From Candidatus Kurthia intestinigallinarum (GTDB taxonomy: Bacteria > Bacillota > Bacilli > Bacillales_A > Planococcaceae): DNA of 64,000 bases. Every line of letters begins with the position of its first letter. Position 1 is the first letter of the stretch. The stretch spans positions 682,001 to 746,000 of the forward strand of contig NZ_JTFC01000031.1 of assembly GCF_003991225.1 (NCBI RefSeq), written 5' to 3'. Positions 51,683 to 64,000 of this stretch are shown in pieces. Both the position numbers and the translations under genes were made by a program. The notes under the pieces are model-generated. The model searched no databases. It saw only the letters and a list, made by a program, of their open reading frames with translations, and was not told the DNA's origin.

Positions 51683-52990
51683 TTAAGCTTTTTGAAGTTC
51701 TTTTTCGTCTGTAGTTTCTGTTTCAGTGTCGATACGTTCAATATCTGCACCTAAAGCTTTTAATTTACCGTGGAAGTTTACATAGCCACGATCTAAATGT
51801 TTTAGTTCAGAAACGCGTGTTACGCCTTCTGCTACAAGACCTGCAAGAATAAGTGCTGCTGCTGCACGTAAGTCAGTTGCTGCAACTTCTGCGCCTTGTA
51901 ATTTTGTAGGACCTTCGATTACTACTGAGCGACCATCAATTTTCGCATTTGCGTTCATACGACGGAATTCTTCCACGTGCATGAAACGATTTTCAAATAC
52001 AGTTTCAGTCACCATGCTGCTACCTTTAGCAACTAGCATTAGAGACATCATTTGTGATTGCATATCAGTTGGGAACCCAGGGTGTGGAATTGTTTTTACA
52101 TCTGTTGCTTTTAAAGGATGTGTTGCGCGAACGCGAACGCCACCATCTTCAAGTTCTGTAATTTCAACGCCCATTTCGCGCATTTTCGCTACTAGAGCTG
52201 TCATGTGCTCAACTTCTGCATTTTCAACGATCACATCGCCACCAGTAATTGCTGCGGCTACCATGAAAGTACCTGCTTCAATACGGTCTGGAATGATGCT
52301 ATGTGTTGTACCGTGTAATGTTTCTACACCTTCGATACGGATTTTATCTGTACCTGCACCAACAACTTTACCACCCATTTCGTTGATAAAGTTTGCAAGG
52401 TCAACGATTTCTGGTTCGCGTGCTGCGTTTTCGATAACTGTTGTACCATCTGCAAGTGCTGCGGCTGTCATTAAGTTTTCAGTTGCGCCAACTGATGGGA
52501 AGTCCATATAGATTTTAGCACCTTTAAGACGACCATCTGTTGTCGCTTCTACATAACCGTGACCCATTGTAATTTTAGCACCCATTAATTCGAAACCTTT
52601 TAAGTGGATGTCGATTGGACGAGAACCGATTGCACAGCCACCTGGCATTGCTACACGAGCAAAACCGTTACGAGCTAATAGTGGACCCATTACTAAGATT
52701 GAAGCACGCATTTTACGTACAAACTCAAATTGTGCCTCCGAGTTAATTTCGTTAGATGCATCGATATTTACGATGTTTGTTTCTGGATCGTATGATAGTT
52801 CTGCATTTAAGCTTTTTAACACTTCATCAATTGTATATACGTCTGATAAGTTTGGTACATTTTTAATTACATTTTTTCCTTCTGATGCCAGTAATGTTGC
52901 AGCAAGTACTGGTAATACAGCGTTTTTAGCGCCCTCTACTCGTACTGTACCGTTTAAAACATTGCCGCCTTTTACAACGATTTTTTCCAC
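51683..52990 (-). CDS. murA: UDP-N-acetylglucosamine 1-carboxyvinyltransferase
   Basis: 435 aa, EPSP-synthase fold: [14 protein letters not shown], the active-site loop Cys at about C119 in [13 protein letters not shown], and C-terminal [18 protein letters not shown]. It transfers enolpyruvate from PEP to UDP-GlcNAc, the first committed peptidoglycan step and the fosfomycin target. Position near atp/ywzB corresponds to murAA of B. subtilis. Its C-terminus has an acidic tail after DIERID. Confidence 0.96.
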   Translation of the reverse strand: MEKIVVKGGNVLNGTVRVEGAKNAVLPVLAATLLASEGKNVIKNVPNLSDVYTIDEVLKSLNAELSYDPETNIVNIDASNEINSEAQFEFVRKMRASILVMGPLLARNGFARVAMPGGCAIGSRPIDIHLKGFELMGAKITMGHGYVEATTDGRLKGAKIYMDFPSVGATENLMTAAALADGTTVIENAAREPEIVDLANFINEMGGKVVGAGTDKIRIEGVETLHGTTHSIIPDRIEAGTFMVAAAITGGDVIVENAEVEHMTALVAKMREMGVEITELEDGGVRVRATHPLKATDVKTIPHPGFPTDMQSQMMSLMLVAKGSSMVTETVFENRFMHVEEFRRMNANAKIDGRSVVIEGPTKLQGAEVAATDLRAAAALILAGLVAEGVTRVSELKHLDRGYVNFHGKLKALGADIERIDTETETTDEKELQKA

Positions 52991-53306
52991 TTTTTTGTCC
53001 CTCCGAATGTATTTATATCAAAAAAATTTTCATCATCTATTCATTATTCATTATTAATGTCTGTTGTCAATTATTAGTAGCAAAACACATATAATGATAC
53101 ATGGTTTTCTAGGGATTGACAAGCATCCAAAACACTAATTTCAATTAGCCTTTATAAATTTTAACATAAATCTATTACCGATGCCTACTTCCATCATATT
53201 ATTCCCCAGGAAATAGTAAATTGTTCATGTCATATAAAATTAAACAACTTAGGTTATAAGAAAAAATTTTTCAATCAGGTTTCTATTATATCAAAATATA
53301 AACGGT
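52991..53306. other. Intergenic region upstream of murA
   Basis: A/T-rich, no gene. On the minus strand TTGACA (53070-53065) lies 17 bases before ATAATG, a possible murA promoter. ywmB, found here in B. subtilis, is absent. Confidence 0.45.
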
Positions 53307-53552
53307 TTAAGAAAATAAATAACTAAGCTGCTTGGCCCATCCTGTAAATTCCAAGAAAACCCTAGATGCCGCTCCTCCGATGGCAATGCTTAATAGAATT
53401 AAAATGAGTCGCGTTTGAAAGACATGATTTTTTTTGAAAAACTGGCTGTACATTAAACTTTGTAATCCATAAAATGTAATTGCCATGAAAAAGATATGTG
53501 ACAATAAACTGAACAGTGCGTTCTGCCCAATTAATGTAGAGACCTCACCCAT
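53307..53552 (-). CDS. ywzB: DUF1146 small membrane protein YwzB
   Basis: Start at MGEVSTLIGQNALF (53552), nine bases after GGAGG. 81 aa with two membrane segments (HIFFMAITFYGLQSLMY and LILILLSIAIGGAASRVFLEF). This conserved protein lies between the ATP synthase operon and murA in Bacillus; function is unknown. Confidence 0.85.
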   Translation of the reverse strand: MGEVSTLIGQNALFSLLSHIFFMAITFYGLQSLMYSQFFKKNHVFQTRLILILLSIAIGGAASRVFLEFTGWAKQLSYLFS

Positions 53553-53598
53553 ACTACTTAACCTCCAATTCATCATGATTACCTAGTTTAAAAAATAG

Positions 53599-53640
53599 AA
53601 ACTCGACTAATTGCTGCTTAAGACATAGTCGAGTTTTTTT
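53599..53640. terminator. Bidirectional hairpin upstream of ywzB
   Basis: AAACTCGACTA pairs with TAGTCGAGTTT around a 16-base loop, with a T-run on the plus strand and an A/T-rich tract on the other side. Confidence 0.65.
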
Positions 53641-53708
53641 GAGTTTCTTCTATAATATATTCTAATGGATTTGATGTGTTTTTTCGACAGAAAGCTTCGG
53701 AAAGAAAA

Positions 53709-53736
53709 TTGACTTTATCCGCTAATTCGTAACAAT
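53709..53736 (+). promoter_or_regulatory. Weak candidate promoter for the hairpin-array RNA
   Basis: TTGACT and AACAAT are 16-17 bases apart on the plus strand, about 145 bases before the first hairpin unit. The -10 match is poor. Confidence 0.25.
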
Positions 53737-53880
53737 GTTTTCCCTCTCTATTACGATGCATTCATTCCTTCATATACATATTCTTTGAGATGGATTTTCC
53801 TGTGGTTAGTTGCTTCTATATAAAGGAAGTTTTTTTGTAGTACGTTAAAAGGTACTGACTGGATCCTAATGCTTTTATAA

Positions 53881-54192
53881 AGGAAGTTCTGCTAAAACCG
53901 CCGCGTCCTTTACAACTTCAATGGAAGGCTAAGGCTCTAGTTTTTTTTCAAGGAAGCTCTGACAGAACGCCACGTCCTGTGGCTTGTCAGAGCTATTCGC
54001 ATCCGGAAGAGGAAGTTCTGCTAAAACCGCCGCATCCCTGCGGCAACGCAGAACGGCTTCCATCCATTTTTCTATGTGGTTCTGCTAAGTTCGCTCCCGT
54101 CCTGGGAGCAACGCAGAACTATTCACGTCCCGAAGAGGAAGTTCTGCTAAAACCGCCGCATCCCTGCGGCAACGCAGAACGGCTTCCATCCA
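53881..54192 (+). ncRNA. Tandem hairpin array with RUCCU-type loops (Bacillaceae-1-like RNA)
   Basis: Four clear hairpins and one decayed unit. Outer stems: AGCTCTGACA/TGTCAGAGCT (53955-53994) and GTTCTGC/GCAGAAC (54015-54054, 54079-54119, 54141-54180). Inner stems and loops: GCCAC-GTCCT-GTGGC, GCCGC-ATCCCT-GCGGC, GCTCCC-GTCCT-GGGAGC, GCCGC-ATCCCT-GCGGC. The inner stem sequences differ but stay paired. Units 1+2 and 3+4 form two copies of a two-hairpin module joined by GAAGAGGAAG linkers; 53881-53927 is a degenerate half copy. The loops match the Bacillaceae-1 motif (two RUCCU loops) as I recall it. The plus strand is the likely transcribed strand, ending at the terminator at 54204. Confidence 0.65.
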
Positions 54193-54203
54193 TGGAAGCC
54201 AAA

Positions 54204-54242
54204 AAAAACGAGTAGATCCCGGCCGGAAATCTACTCGTTTTA
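54204..54242. terminator. Bidirectional terminator of the atp operon and the hairpin array
   Basis: AAAACGAGTAGAT pairs with ATCTACTCGTTTT around CCCGGCCGGAA. The T-run on the minus strand (TTTTTTTT) serves atpC; on the plus strand TTTTATAT follows. Confidence 0.9.
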
Positions 54243-54259
54243 TATAGTAAGCACAGAGC

Positions 54260-54679
<420 letters not shown>

Positions 54680-54692
54680 CTAGTCCCTTTGA

Positions 54693-56141
<1,449 letters not shown>

Positions 56142-56168
56142 CTACAGGGATCAGTGCATAGTGAGAGC

Positions 56169-57038
<870 letters not shown>

Positions 57039-57067
57039 TTATTATTTTAAGTTAGTCACAAGAAAGA

Positions 57068-58600
<1,533 letters not shown>

Positions 58601-58617
58601 TCAAAATTGTTTTCGGA

Positions 58618-59154
58618 TTATCCGATTAATGTACGTTTTAAGCTTTCTAATTTAGTAGCAATAGTGCTGTCATAAATTAGATTACCTACTTGTACTTTGA
58701 TACCACCAAGTAATGATGGATCGATTACATTTGTAATATGAAGCGTATCTTTGCCAACTTTTTTAGCAAAAGTAGCTGAAATACGATTAAGTTCATCTTC
58801 AGTTAGGGTAGTTGTTGAATAAACAACAGCTTCCGCAGCACCAGATGCATTGTAAGCAAGTGTCATGTACTCGCTAATGATTGCTGGTAACTCGTGGATA
58901 CGACCCTTATCAAGGATTACTTTAAGTGCGTTAAGCACGATTTGCTCTGCGCCAGCGAAAACTGTATCAAACAGTTGACGTTTTTGCGTAGCTGGGATTT
59001 GAGGAGAATCTAATAAAACCATAAGGCTATTATCTTCGCCTAAAACCTTTTTGATTTCTGCGACGTTAGCTGTAACAGCTTCAACAGAATTCGTAGAGTT
59101 CGCTAATTGAAAAAGTGCTTCGGCATAGCGTTTAGCTGCTGGTGATTGACTCAT
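58618..59154 (-). CDS. atpH: ATP synthase delta subunit
   Basis: 178 aa: helical N-domain ([13 protein letters not shown]), C-domain with [19 protein letters not shown] typical of the family. It clamps the peripheral stalk to F1. It overlaps atpF by four bases. Confidence 0.95.
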   Translation of the reverse strand: MSQSPAAKRYAEALFQLANSTNSVEAVTANVAEIKKVLGEDNSLMVLLDSPQIPATQKRQLFDTVFAGAEQIVLNALKVILDKGRIHELPAIISEYMTLAYNASGAAEAVVYSTTTLTEDELNRISATFAKKVGKDTLHITNVIDPSLLGGIKVQVGNLIYDSTIATKLESLKRTLIG

Positions 59155-59675
59155 CGAGCTTCCCCTGCCTTCGCAATCGTTTCTTCGATAAGAGCACGAT
59201 TATCTTGTTCAGATACTTCTTTAGAAAGAACTTTAGAAGCAGCAAGTACTGAAAGTGATACCACTTCTTCACGTACTGCAGCGATAGCTTTTTCACGTTC
59301 TGCTTCGATATCACGTTTAGCAGATTCTTGTAAACGCACAGCTTCATTTTTAGCTGCAGAAACAATCTCTTGTTTTTGCATTTCAGCTTGTTTCTTAGCG
59401 TTTTCAACAATCGCTTGTGCTTCGTTTTGAGATTTGTTTAAAAGGCTACGTTGTTCTTCTAAAAGTTGTTGAGATTCTTGACGATTCTTTGCAGCTTCGT
59501 CTAAATCATTTGCGACTTGTTCTTCACGTTTTTGCATGATACCCATTAAAGGACCCCATGCAACTTTCTTAAGGATTGCCATTAAGATAATGAACATGAT
59601 AAGGGTAAATGCGATATCACCCCAGTTCACACCTTGGTGTCCGGCAGCTCCTAGTACTAGATGATCTAGAAACAC
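59151..59675 (-). CDS. atpF: ATP synthase b subunit
   Basis: 174 aa: one N-terminal membrane helix ([18 protein letters not shown]) followed by a long charged helix that dimerises as the peripheral stalk. It starts 212 bases downstream of the atpE stop, an unusually long gap, and overlaps atpH by four bases. Confidence 0.95.
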   Translation of the reverse strand: MFLDHLVLGAAGHQGVNWGDIAFTLIMFIILMAILKKVAWGPLMGIMQKREEQVANDLDEAAKNRQESQQLLEEQRSLLNKSQNEAQAIVENAKKQAEMQKQEIVSAAKNEAVRLQESAKRDIEAEREKAIAAVREEVVSLSVLAASKVLSKEVSEQDNRALIEETIAKAGEAR

Positions 59676-59887
59676 GATTGTTTCACTCCCTTCAAGAGCT
59701 TATAAAATTCATTGTTACACACACAAATCTTACATGTTATAAAAAGTAAAACACACTTGTTCTACTAATAGTTAAATCAAATGAGCTACGCCTAAACTAT
59801 CGCTAGAAACCTTGTAACTCAGAAGGTTATTGGAAAAACATAAAGGAATGGCGAAGGAATACTTCGCCATCTTTATCGTAATTGAAA
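59676..59887 (-). promoter_or_regulatory. Long atpE-atpF gap with a strong hairpin
   Basis: ATGGCGAAG (59848-59856) pairs with CTTCGCCAT (59862-59870) 18 bases past the atpE stop. There is no true T-run on the minus strand (CCTTTATGTTTTTCC). It could stabilise an atpE-rich upstream mRNA or act as a weak terminator, raising c-subunit output. No gene was seen. Confidence 0.5.
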
Positions 59888-60169
<282 letters not shown>

Positions 60170-60185
60170 CTAGACAATTTTTATA

Positions 60186-60935
<750 letters not shown>

Positions 60936-61307
60936 TTATTGGTTTTTTAAATGAAATACGATCCTGTCCACTAATAGCAGAACGTACGGAATCATTAATC
61001 CAATGATCGTGCCGCCAACGCTAATATACTGCGGATACGTGAGCGCAAGCGCAACACCTAACACACCAGAAGCGAAGCGAATAAGGGTACCTAAAGAACG
61101 CGTCTTTTTCCCCTGCTCTACATTACGACCAAAGCTTTCCATTTTCCGGACCAGATTCCAAAAATTAAATAGACCGCAAAGCGCACCTACTGCGAGACCA
61201 GCGAATACTTGTTGATATGTCGTAAAAAACCAGCCTAACGCGCATACGAGAAGAAACAAAAGAACAATCTTTTTTAATCTTCTATAAATGAGATGCATTT
61301 CTACCAT
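60936..61307 (-). CDS. atpI: ATP synthase assembly protein AtpI
   Basis: 123 aa with four membrane segments (IVLLFLLVCALGWFFTTYQQ, FAGLAVGALCGLFNFWNL, ASGVLGVALALTYPQY, IIGLMIPYVLLLVDRIVF). AtpI aids c-ring assembly or Mg2+ handling in F-type operons. It is first in the operon, after a 485-bp gap with a strong promoter. An internal ATG (MHLIYRR) is an alternative start. Confidence 0.88.
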   Translation of the reverse strand: MVEMHLIYRRLKKIVLLFLLVCALGWFFTTYQQVFAGLAVGALCGLFNFWNLVRKMESFGRNVEQGKKTRSLGTLIRFASGVLGVALALTYPQYISVGGTIIGLMIPYVLLLVDRIVFHLKNQ

Positions 61308-61601
61308 TGGCCTTTAATCTCCTGAATCTTTTTTCGAATGATGGAAGTACTAGCTGACCACCGGTAAGTTACCGGATAAGTAGCGTTAAACTACAAATGC
61401 GGGAGGGAAACGAGCTCCCTATATGTGAGCGTTAAGCTTTTAGGAAACCCTTTTCATTCTTTTAACGTCTAAAGAAACACCAATAAATATGCGAATAATC
61501 GTATTTTTTCTTCAAAAATAGGTATTCCCACATCCTAGTGACTTTTCCGATAAAAGATAGAGTAGAGCCATAATAAGCTTAACCATTTTTAACCCTTTGT
61601 T

Positions 61602-61630
61602 AGCATACAATAGTGAATATTTCATGTCAA
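61602..61630 (-). promoter_or_regulatory. SigA promoter of the atp operon
   Basis: On the minus strand a perfect TTGACA and TATGCT are 17 bases apart. Confidence 0.8.
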
Positions 61631-61696
61631 TTGCTTAGAGTGAAAAACTTCACAAGCAAATAACTTTTGTCGATTTGTTGACAAATTTGTGTAAAA

Positions 61697-61730
61697 TTTA
61701 AGAAACGTTGTTATAACAACGTTTCTTAAA
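61697..61730. terminator. 34-bp perfect palindrome after mnaA
   Basis: TTTAAGAAACGTTGTTA is followed at once by its exact reverse complement. On the minus strand it is 62 bases past the mnaA stop and is followed by TTTTACAC, so it may terminate mnaA. The absence of any loop and the weak T-run also suit a protein-binding site just upstream of the atp promoter. Confidence 0.55.
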
Positions 61731-61792
61731 CACCTTAGCGAGCTTTTTTCCTACATTGAAAAGAGAGAACGCGCTGTCTTTTTCACTAACTA

Positions 61793-62899
61793 TTATTGTA
61801 AGAAAGTAATTAGCGCTTTTACAATACGTTCTGACGCATGTCCATCCCCGTATGGGTTTGAGGCATGGGCCATTTTTTTATAGGCTTGCTCGTCTGTCAG
61901 CAATTCTGTAGCTAATCGGTAAATTTGTTCCTCATCAGTACCCGCAAGTTTCAGCGTTCCTGCCGAGATCCCTTCTGGCCGTTCCGTCGTATCTCGTAAA
62001 ACGAGTACCGGCTTCCCTAGAGAAGGTGCCTCTTCTTGTACACCACCAGAGTCCGTCATAATCATGAAGGACTTAGCAGCAAAGTTATGGAAGTCGAACA
62101 CATCAAGTGGTTCGATTAAGTGTACTCTGCTCTCCCCCCCTAGTACGTCTGTTGCGATTTCTCGCACGACAGGGTTCAGATGAATAGGGTACACAACTTC
62201 CACATCCTCGTGATCTTGAAGCAGGCGCTTAATCGCCCCGAAGATATGACGCATCGGTTCGCCAAGATTTTCACGACGATGTGCTGTCAGTAAAATCATG
62301 CGCTCCCCTACTAGCTTCTCTAAAATCGGATGCGTGTACGAATCGTCGACCGTCGTCTTTAAAGCATCGATGGCTGTATTGCCTGTAACGACGATTGCAT
62401 CTTCTTGCTTGTTCTCACGAAGTAAGTTTTCTTTTGCTTGTTCAGTTGGTGCAAAATGAATATCCGCCATGACACCTGTGAGCTGACGATTCATCTCCTC
62501 AGGGTATGGTGAATATTTATTGCCCGTGCGAAGTCCTGCTTCTACATGCCCGACTGGGATTTGATTGTAAAATGCTGCAAGACTTGCAACAAATGTCGTT
62601 GATGTATCTCCATGTACAAGCACGATATCTGGACGAGCTTCTTTCATTACAGCATCTAGCCCCTCTAAGCCACGTGTTGTGACATCGATTAGCGTTTGAC
62701 GAGCTTTCATGATGTTCAGATCATAATCTGGTGTAATCTTAAACGTTTCAAGCACTTGGTCGAGCATTTCTCGATGCTGTGCTGTCACCGTCACGATTGT
62801 TTCGATTTCTTCGTGCTTTTTCAGTTCTAGTACGAGTGGGGCCATCTTAATGGCTTCCGGTCTTGTTCCAAAAACTGTCATGACTTTCAACTTCGACAT
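61793..62899 (-). CDS. mnaA: UDP-N-acetylglucosamine 2-epimerase
   Basis: 368 aa, GT-B-like fold: FGTRPEAIKMAPLV, VHGDTSTTFVASLAAF, VEAGLRTGNKYSPYPEEMNR, MTDSGGVQEEAPSLGKPVL. It interconverts UDP-GlcNAc and UDP-ManNAc, the donor for the linkage unit of wall teichoic acid, so it feeds the tag/tar genes in the middle of the window. It lies between upp and atp as in B. subtilis, 18 bases after upp. Confidence 0.95.
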   Translation of the reverse strand: MSKLKVMTVFGTRPEAIKMAPLVLELKKHEEIETIVTVTAQHREMLDQVLETFKITPDYDLNIMKARQTLIDVTTRGLEGLDAVMKEARPDIVLVHGDTSTTFVASLAAFYNQIPVGHVEAGLRTGNKYSPYPEEMNRQLTGVMADIHFAPTEQAKENLLRENKQEDAIVVTGNTAIDALKTTVDDSYTHPILEKLVGERMILLTAHRRENLGEPMRHIFGAIKRLLQDHEDVEVVYPIHLNPVVREIATDVLGGESRVHLIEPLDVFDFHNFAAKSFMIMTDSGGVQEEAPSLGKPVLVLRDTTERPEGISAGTLKLAGTDEEQIYRLATELLTDEQAYKKMAHASNPYGDGHASERIVKALITFLQ

Positions 62900-62917
62900 T
62901 TCTACACCGTCCTCTAA

Positions 62918-63547
62918 TTATTTAGTACCGAATAAACGGTCTCCTGCATCACCTAAACCAGGAACGATGTAGCCGTGGTCGTTTAATTTTTCATCTTTTG
63001 CTGCGATGTAAATATCAACATCTGGGTGTGCTTTTTGAAGTGCTTCTACGCCTTCTGGAGCTGCGATTAGGCACATGAATTTAATGCTTGTCGCACCGCG
63101 TTTTTTAAGTGAATTGATTGCTTCAATTGCAGAACCACCTGTTGCTAACATTGGGTCAACAACGTAGAAGTCACGTTCTTCAATATCTGCTGGGAATTTT
63201 GCATAGTATTCCACTGGTTGTAATGTTTCTGGGTCACGGTATAAACCAATATGCGCTACTTTTGCAGCTGGGATTAGTTTTAACATACCATCTACCATAC
63301 CTAAGCCTGCGCGTAGGATTGGCACGATTGCCATTTTTTTACCAGCTAAAACTTTTGTTTTTGCTGTTACAACTGGTGTTTCTGTTTCCACTTCTTCAAG
63401 CGGCATATCACGTGTGATTTCAAATGCCATTAACGTAGCAACTTCGTCTACTAGTTCACGGAATTCTTTCGTACCTGTATTTTTGTCACGAATAAAAGTT
63501 AATTTGTGCTGAATTAATGGATGGTCAAAGACGTATACTTTACCCAA
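62918..63547 (-). CDS. upp: Uracil phosphoribosyltransferase
   Basis: 209 aa: [20 protein letters not shown]-terminus, [16 protein letters not shown]-binding [16 protein letters not shown], and the C-terminal uracil loop [15 protein letters not shown]. It salvages uracil to UMP. It lies between glyA and mnaA, the standard Bacillales order. Confidence 0.97.
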   Translation of the reverse strand: MGKVYVFDHPLIQHKLTFIRDKNTGTKEFRELVDEVATLMAFEITRDMPLEEVETETPVVTAKTKVLAGKKMAIVPILRAGLGMVDGMLKLIPAAKVAHIGLYRDPETLQPVEYYAKFPADIEERDFYVVDPMLATGGSAIEAINSLKKRGATSIKFMCLIAAPEGVEALQKAHPDVDIYIAAKDEKLNDHGYIVPGLGDAGDRLFGTK

Positions 63548-63909
63548 GGTTAAACACTCCCTATAAATAATTATCTTATCTATTATAGCAGAAAAAGCGC
63601 TTTCTTTTATGTCATTTCAATGGAAAATCAATTTTATGCCAATGAAACTATATTTTTTGAAGTTGCTGTATACTGCCCAATGTCCTATTAAAATCCACAA
63701 ACTACAAGAATAGATATATTATATAGAAGAAACTAGTATTTTCTAGCATCCTCTTCTATTCTCCCCTCTTCATAATTTCACAAAAAATAATAATTAAACA
63801 CGGGAAAATAAAAAAAATGGACCATGACCTTGCACTCCCCTATTAGAAAGCGCACCAAAAAACATGTACAAACATGGCATTTGGAAAAGATCATCGTCCA
63901 TTTTAATAA
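63548..63909. other. Gap between glyA and upp
   Basis: A/T-rich. It holds the glyA terminator with a long apical loop (63811-63904) and the upp promoter region. No stable gene is seen; a 34-codon frame lies inside the terminator loop. Confidence 0.5.
63811..63904 (-). terminator. glyA terminator with an unusually long loop
   Basis: On the minus strand AAAATGGACGATGATC pairs with GGTCATGGTCCATTTT (one mismatch, one wobble) across about 60 bases, followed by TTTTATTTT. It starts five bases past the glyA stop. Confidence 0.55.
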
Positions 63910-64000
63910 TTAAGCGTAGATTGGGTGTTTATCTGTTAAAACTTTTACGCGCGCTTTCGCATCTTCTTTAACAGCTGCATCTTCTGGATTTTTAAGAACA
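63910..64000 (-). CDS. glyA: Serine hydroxymethyltransferase, C-terminal end only
   Basis: The last 29-30 codons before TAA read VLKNPEDAAVKEDAKARVKV and end LTDKHPIYA, the typical C-terminus of Bacillales GlyA. Position upstream of upp supports this. The rest lies beyond the window. The enzyme makes glycine and methylene-tetrahydrofolate from serine. Confidence 0.85.
   Translation of the reverse strand, partial: VLKNPEDAAVKEDAKARVKVLTDKHPIYA

Larger units (their letters stand above)
61308..61792. other. Regulatory gap upstream of the atp operon
   Basis: No gene. It contains the atp promoter (61602-61630), a 34-bp perfect palindrome (61697-61730) and TTGTC-N8-GACAA (61667-61684). The transcribed leader of atpI is about 290 bases long, which leaves room for leader regulation; I recognise no riboswitch. 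Confidence 0.55.

Noticed and set aside
54010-54180. Repeats between ywzB and atpC considered as a CRISPR array
   Set aside because: Units are palindromic hairpins with variable stems and conserved loops; there are no unique spacers of constant length and no cas genes.
53979-54215. 78-codon plus-strand frame across the hairpin array
   Set aside because: It merely reads through repeated hairpins (two identical PPHPCGNAERLPS phrases) and has no ribosome site; RNA structure explains the sequence.

Overview
The window is a chromosomal segment of a low-GC Gram-positive bacterium of the Bacillales. The right half (about 47-64 kb) keeps the Bacillus subtilis-type order glyA-upp-mnaA-atpIBEFHAGDC-ywzB-murA-mbl-flhO-flhP-epuA-fabZ, with ywpF, ssb and the ywqA/ywqB pair nearby. 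spoIID, spoIIQ and spoIIID, which lie between murA and mbl in B. subtilis, are absent. Flagellar and surface-layer genes are present. This fits a motile, non-spore-forming member of the Planococcaceae/Caryophanaceae (Kurthia-like). The taxon is an inference; no rRNA is in the window.

Left part (1-19.5 kb, nearly all minus strand): a cell-surface island. It holds two large exported proteins that share an N-terminal repeat domain of about 200 residues (941 and 1133 aa; the larger looks like an S-layer protein), a flagellin gene broken by one in-frame stop, the last codons of a further flagellin copy, an exported beta-propeller/Ig-like protein, a truncated RadC, and three related exported proteins built from SH3/GW-like repeats. 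Two of these three carry a GH73 glucosaminidase domain. Several decayed fragments mark the 5-8 kb stretch as a site of repeated rearrangement.

Middle part (19.9-40.7 kb): a wall teichoic acid region. It has TagG/TagH export, TagB and TagD (glycerol-phosphate chemistry), TarI/TarJ (ribitol-phosphate chemistry), two further CDP-glycerol/ribitol phosphotransferase-family enzymes and two TagE/TarM-like glycosyltransferases. It is split by a yhgD-yhgE regulator/membrane-protein pair whose two promoters share a TGAC-N15-GTCA inverted repeat. A PatA-type aminotransferase, a polar amino-acid ABC transporter and a second flagellin follow.

Right part (40.9-64 kb): ywqB-ywqA, then an IS200/IS605-family element with a frameshifted tnpB inserted exactly at the end of ssb, then ywpF, fabZ, epuA, flhP, flhO, mbl, murA, ywzB, the ATP synthase operon, mnaA, upp and the end of glyA. 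mnaA should supply ManNAc for the teichoic acid linkage unit, tying this end to the middle region.

The most unusual non-coding feature is at 53.88-54.19 kb, between ywzB and atpC. It is a tandem array of nested hairpins whose loops read GTCCT or ATCCCT on the plus strand and whose stems differ by compensating changes. It resembles the Bacillaceae-1 RNA motif (RUCCU loops) but sits in an unusual place and in repeated form.
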